This document shows positions 61,789-64,000 of a DNA stretch of 64,000 nucleotides, one piece after another. Within the stretch, counting starts at the first letter, position 1. Each line of letters starts with the position of its first letter. The stretch spans positions 1,411,001-1,475,000 of the forward strand of contig NZ_CP032674.1 in NCBI RefSeq assembly GCF_021730305.1, read 5' to 3'. The notes under the pieces are model-generated. The model ran no database searches, was not told the origin of the DNA, and saw only the letters and a program-made list of their open reading frames with translations. Source of the stretch: Xanthobacter sp. YC-JY1 (GTDB taxonomy: Bacteria; Pseudomonadota; Alphaproteobacteria; Rhizobiales; Xanthobacteraceae). Position numbers and translations under genes: made by a program.

Positions 61789-62556
61789 ATGCAGTCTGAC
61801 ATTTCAGGATGGCGTCGCTGGGGGTTCATGGCCATAGGGCCCCTGGCCCTCTTTCTCATCTGGTATGGCGTCTTCGCTGCCGGCCTTGTCACACCGAAGC
61901 TCCTTCCTTCCCCCGTGCGCACCCTCCAGGCCATCTGGGAGAACATGGGCACAGGGCTCGGGCAGGACTTTCTCTACACGCTCCAGCGCACGCTCCACGC
62001 CTTCGCCCTCGCCGCCATTCTGGGCGTGCCGCTGGGCATCGTGGTGGGCGCCAGCGAGAAATTCTATCGCTCCATTGAATTCCTGATCGACTTCTTCCGC
62101 TCCACGCCGGCCACGGCCATGTTTCCGCTGTTCATGATCATTTTCGGCCTCGGCGACTTCTCCAAGATCTCGGTGGCGGCCTTCGCGGCCTTCCTCGTCA
62201 TCCTGTTCAACGTGGCCTATGGCGTGATGCACGCGCGGCCCACCCGCATGCTGGCGGCCCGCGTGATGGGCGCCTCCCGCCTGCGCGTGTTCAAGGACGT
62301 GATGTTCTACGAGAGCCTGCCGCAGACCTTCATCGGACTGCGCACCGGCGTGTCCATGGCGCTGGTGGTGATCGTTGTGGCGGAGATGTTCATCGGCTCC
62401 GACAACGGCCTCGGCAAGCGCATCATCGACAGCCAGATCACCTTCGACCTGCCGCAGCTCTACGGCACCATCCTGGTGTCCGGCATCCTCGGCTACGGCC
62501 TCAACCTTCTGTTTCTCGCCGCCGAGAAGCTGCTGGTCCACTGGGCCGGCCGCTGA
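61789..62556 (+). CDS. NitT/TauT-family ABC transporter permease
   Basis: A 255 aa inner-membrane permease with about six helices: MAIGPLALFLIWYGVFAAGL, TPKLLPSPVRTLQAIWENMG, RTLHAFALAAILGVPLGIVV, DFFRSTPATAMFPLFMIIFG, ARVMGASRLRVFKDVMFYE (EAA loop) and the C-terminal LLFLAAEKLLVHWAGR. It is the first gene of the transporter divergent from biuH. The ribosome site at 61789 is weak (AGG), and Met 61828 is a possible alternative. Confidence 0.9.
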   Translation: MQSDISGWRRWGFMAIGPLALFLIWYGVFAAGLVTPKLLPSPVRTLQAIWENMGTGLGQDFLYTLQRTLHAFALAAILGVPLGIVVGASEKFYRSIEFLIDFFRSTPATAMFPLFMIIFGLGDFSKISVAAFAAFLVILFNVAYGVMHARPTRMLAARVMGASRLRVFKDVMFYESLPQTFIGLRTGVSMALVVIVVAEMFIGSDNGLGKRIIDSQITFDLPQLYGTILVSGILGYGLNLLFLAAEKLLVHWAGR

Positions 62557-62609
62557 CCGCCCCTGCCTTGTCCCGCCCTGCTCTGTCCTGCCCCCTGAAG
62601 GAACCGACC

Positions 62610-63614
62610 ATGACCACCCGCCGCAATTTTGTTCTCGGCGCCGGCGCCGGCGCCGCGACGCTCGCCGCCGCCTCGTCCTTCCCCCGGCCGCTCCGGGCCC
62701 AGCCGAAGGAGAAGGTGGTGGTCTCCTGGCTCCCCATCATGCAGTCCTTCGCCTATTACGTGGCGCTGGAGCAGAAGCTGTTCGAGAAGCGCGGCATCGA
62801 GATCGAGTCCGTGCGCTTCCAGGCGCCCAACCAGATCATCGATTCCCTCGTTTCCGGCCGGGCCGATGCCGGCGCGCCGGGCGCCGCCGCCGGCATCGCG
62901 GTGATCGCCGAGACGCAGTTTCCCGGTACGTTCAAGGTGTTCGGCCTGCAGGGCGGCGGCATCAAGGTGAACCGCATCAACGATGCGCTCATCGTCGCCA
63001 ACAATTCCCCCATCGCCACCTTCGGCGATCTGAAGGGCAAGTCGCTGGGCCACCTGCCGGGCATCCAGTGGCGCACCCTCTCGCGCTACATGGTGCGAAA
63101 GGCGGGCCTCGATCCGGACAAGGACGTGCGCCTCGTGGAGCTCGCCGTGGGCCTTCAGGTGCAGGCGGTGGTGGCGGGCACGGTGGATGCCACCTTGTCC
63201 CTGGAGCCGGTCGGCTCCATCGCCGTCGCGCTGGGCGAGGCCAAGCGCGCCATCACCAATCCCATGTCGCTCGCGGTCTACGACCCGTTCTATTCGGGCG
63301 TGTCGCTGCTCACCACCAAGTTCATCAAGGAGCGGCCCAAGGTGGCCAAGGCCTTCGTGGAAGCGCTCGACGAGGCCACCATCATGGCCGAGAAGAATTA
63401 CACTTCCCTGCGCTCCATCCTGCCCGCCTACACGGCGGTGAAGCCGGACCAGGTGGAGATCGTGGCCCAGCCTTATCTGCGGCCGTGGACCGAGCTGAAC
63501 GAGACCGACCTCACCTCCTACCAGACCTTCGTCAACGTGTTCCGGTCCGAGGGCGCGCTGAAGCAGGACTTCGACATCAAGCCCTTCATTCTGAAGCCGT
63601 CCGACCTGTCATGA
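62610..63614 (+). CDS. NMT1/SsuA-type ABC substrate-binding protein
   Basis: A 334 aa periplasmic binding protein. The N-terminus has a twin-arginine signal (TTRRNFVLGAGAGAATL), predicting Tat export. The mature part shows VVSWLPIMQSFAYYVALEQKL, FQAPNQIIDSLVSGRADAGAPG and DVRLVELAVGLQVQAVVAGTVDATLS. Members bind sulfonates, nitrate or N-heterocycles; next to biuH, biuret or a related urea is a fair guess. AAGGA precedes the start. The stop overlaps the ATPase start by 4 bp. Confidence 0.88.
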   Translation: MTTRRNFVLGAGAGAATLAAASSFPRPLRAQPKEKVVVSWLPIMQSFAYYVALEQKLFEKRGIEIESVRFQAPNQIIDSLVSGRADAGAPGAAAGIAVIAETQFPGTFKVFGLQGGGIKVNRINDALIVANNSPIATFGDLKGKSLGHLPGIQWRTLSRYMVRKAGLDPDKDVRLVELAVGLQVQAVVAGTVDATLSLEPVGSIAVALGEAKRAITNPMSLAVYDPFYSGVSLLTTKFIKERPKVAKAFVEALDEATIMAEKNYTSLRSILPAYTAVKPDQVEIVAQPYLRPWTELNETDLTSYQTFVNVFRSEGALKQDFDIKPFILKPSDLS

Positions 63615-64000
63615 CCGCCCCTGTCATAACTGCGGTGGAGCCCGCCACGCGTGAGCCGGCAGGGGGCGCCCCCCTGCCGGACCTCACCTGGTTCACGCCC
63701 GGCACGCACATCACCATTCGCGGGCTCAACAAGACGTTCCGCGGCAATCCGGTCTATACCGGCTTCGACATCGACTTCCCGCGCGGGGGCATCGTCTCCA
63801 TCTTCGGGCCGAACGGCTGCGGGAAGTCCACGCTCATCAACATGATCTCCGGCATCCTGCCCTATGATGCCGGCCAGATCCTGTTCGACGGCAAGACCAT
63901 CGCCGAAACGCGCATCGGCTATGTGTTCCAGAACTATCGCGAGGCGCTGTTTCCCTGGCAGAGAGCCATCGACAACATCCATTACCCGCTGAAGATGATG
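63611..64000 (+). CDS. ABC transporter ATPase, 3' end beyond window
   Basis: The first 130 codons of an ATPase subunit for the preceding permease and binding protein. A 40-residue polar N-terminal extension precedes ITIRGLNKTFRGNPVYTGFD; Walker A is GPNGCGKST in IVSIFGPNGCGKSTLINMIS, and the Q-loop region YVFQNYREALFPWQRAIDNI is present at the window end. The start is fixed by the ATGA overlap with the binding-protein gene. The signature and Walker B lie beyond 64000. Confidence 0.92.
   Translation, partial: MTAPVITAVEPATREPAGGAPLPDLTWFTPGTHITIRGLNKTFRGNPVYTGFDIDFPRGGIVSIFGPNGCGKSTLINMISGILPYDAGQILFDGKTIAETRIGYVFQNYREALFPWQRAIDNIHYPLKMM

Overview
The window is GC-rich chromosomal DNA from an alphaproteobacterium, most likely order Hyphomicrobiales (Rhizobiales); Xanthobacteraceae is plausible. 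The call rests on gene content, a well-formed CtrA-type box (44104-44119) and dispersed intergenic palindromes typical of that group. It is inference, because there is no rRNA here. The window holds about 55 protein genes, one tRNA-Thr, and no phage, insertion sequence or CRISPR array.

Layout. 1-9.4 kb holds a partial amidase, a serine/glycine unit (sdaA, glyA) divergent from a GlxA/GbdR-like regulator, a modular GH18 protein and glutamine-dependent NAD synthetase. 9.5-38.2 kb is one accessory block devoted, by family membership, to scavenging sulfur (and perhaps related organic compounds). It has six luciferase-like (LLM) FMNH2-dependent monooxygenases, three SfnB/DszC-like flavoproteins, a TauD-type dioxygenase, an SsuABC sulfonate transporter with an SsuD-like enzyme, a complete Dpp/Opp-type ABC transporter, a MetQ-type binding protein, two aldo/keto reductases, two nitroreductases, an FAD monooxygenase-like protein and a small CPDC-motif protein. 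38.2-57.8 kb is mostly housekeeping or stress genes: a YciF-like protein, Rrf2 regulator plus AhpD-like protein, an MBL hydrolase plus uracil-DNA glycosylase, GST, a frameshifted nuclease, a histidine kinase behind a CtrA box, cobT, sodB, a GT39-like membrane protein, a phytase-like esterase, a ZntB-like transporter, an M20 peptidase and a HerA-like ATPase. 58-64 kb has tRNA-Thr(CGT), a LysR/quinone-reductase pair, and a biuret-hydrolase-like gene divergent from an NMT1/SsuA-type ABC transporter cut by the window end.

How the genes may work together. In the sulfur block, transporters (16.6-22.2 kb, 28.1-30.7 kb and the orphan binding protein at 32.1 kb) would import sulfonates or other organosulfur compounds. 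The LLM, DszC-like and TauD enzymes would then oxidatively release sulfite or open the C-S bond, and reductases would supply reduced flavin or process the aldehydes formed. AT-rich islands in front of the operons share a T-N11-A inverted repeat (TCTAT-N7-ATAGA at its best), and a 21-base identity links two of them. This suggests one LysR-type regulator, not encoded here, controls the block. The nine genes from 16.6 to 26.7 kb, a Dpp-type importer followed by aldo/keto reductase, two LLM enzymes and a nitroreductase, are the best candidate for an undescribed uptake-and-cleavage pathway.
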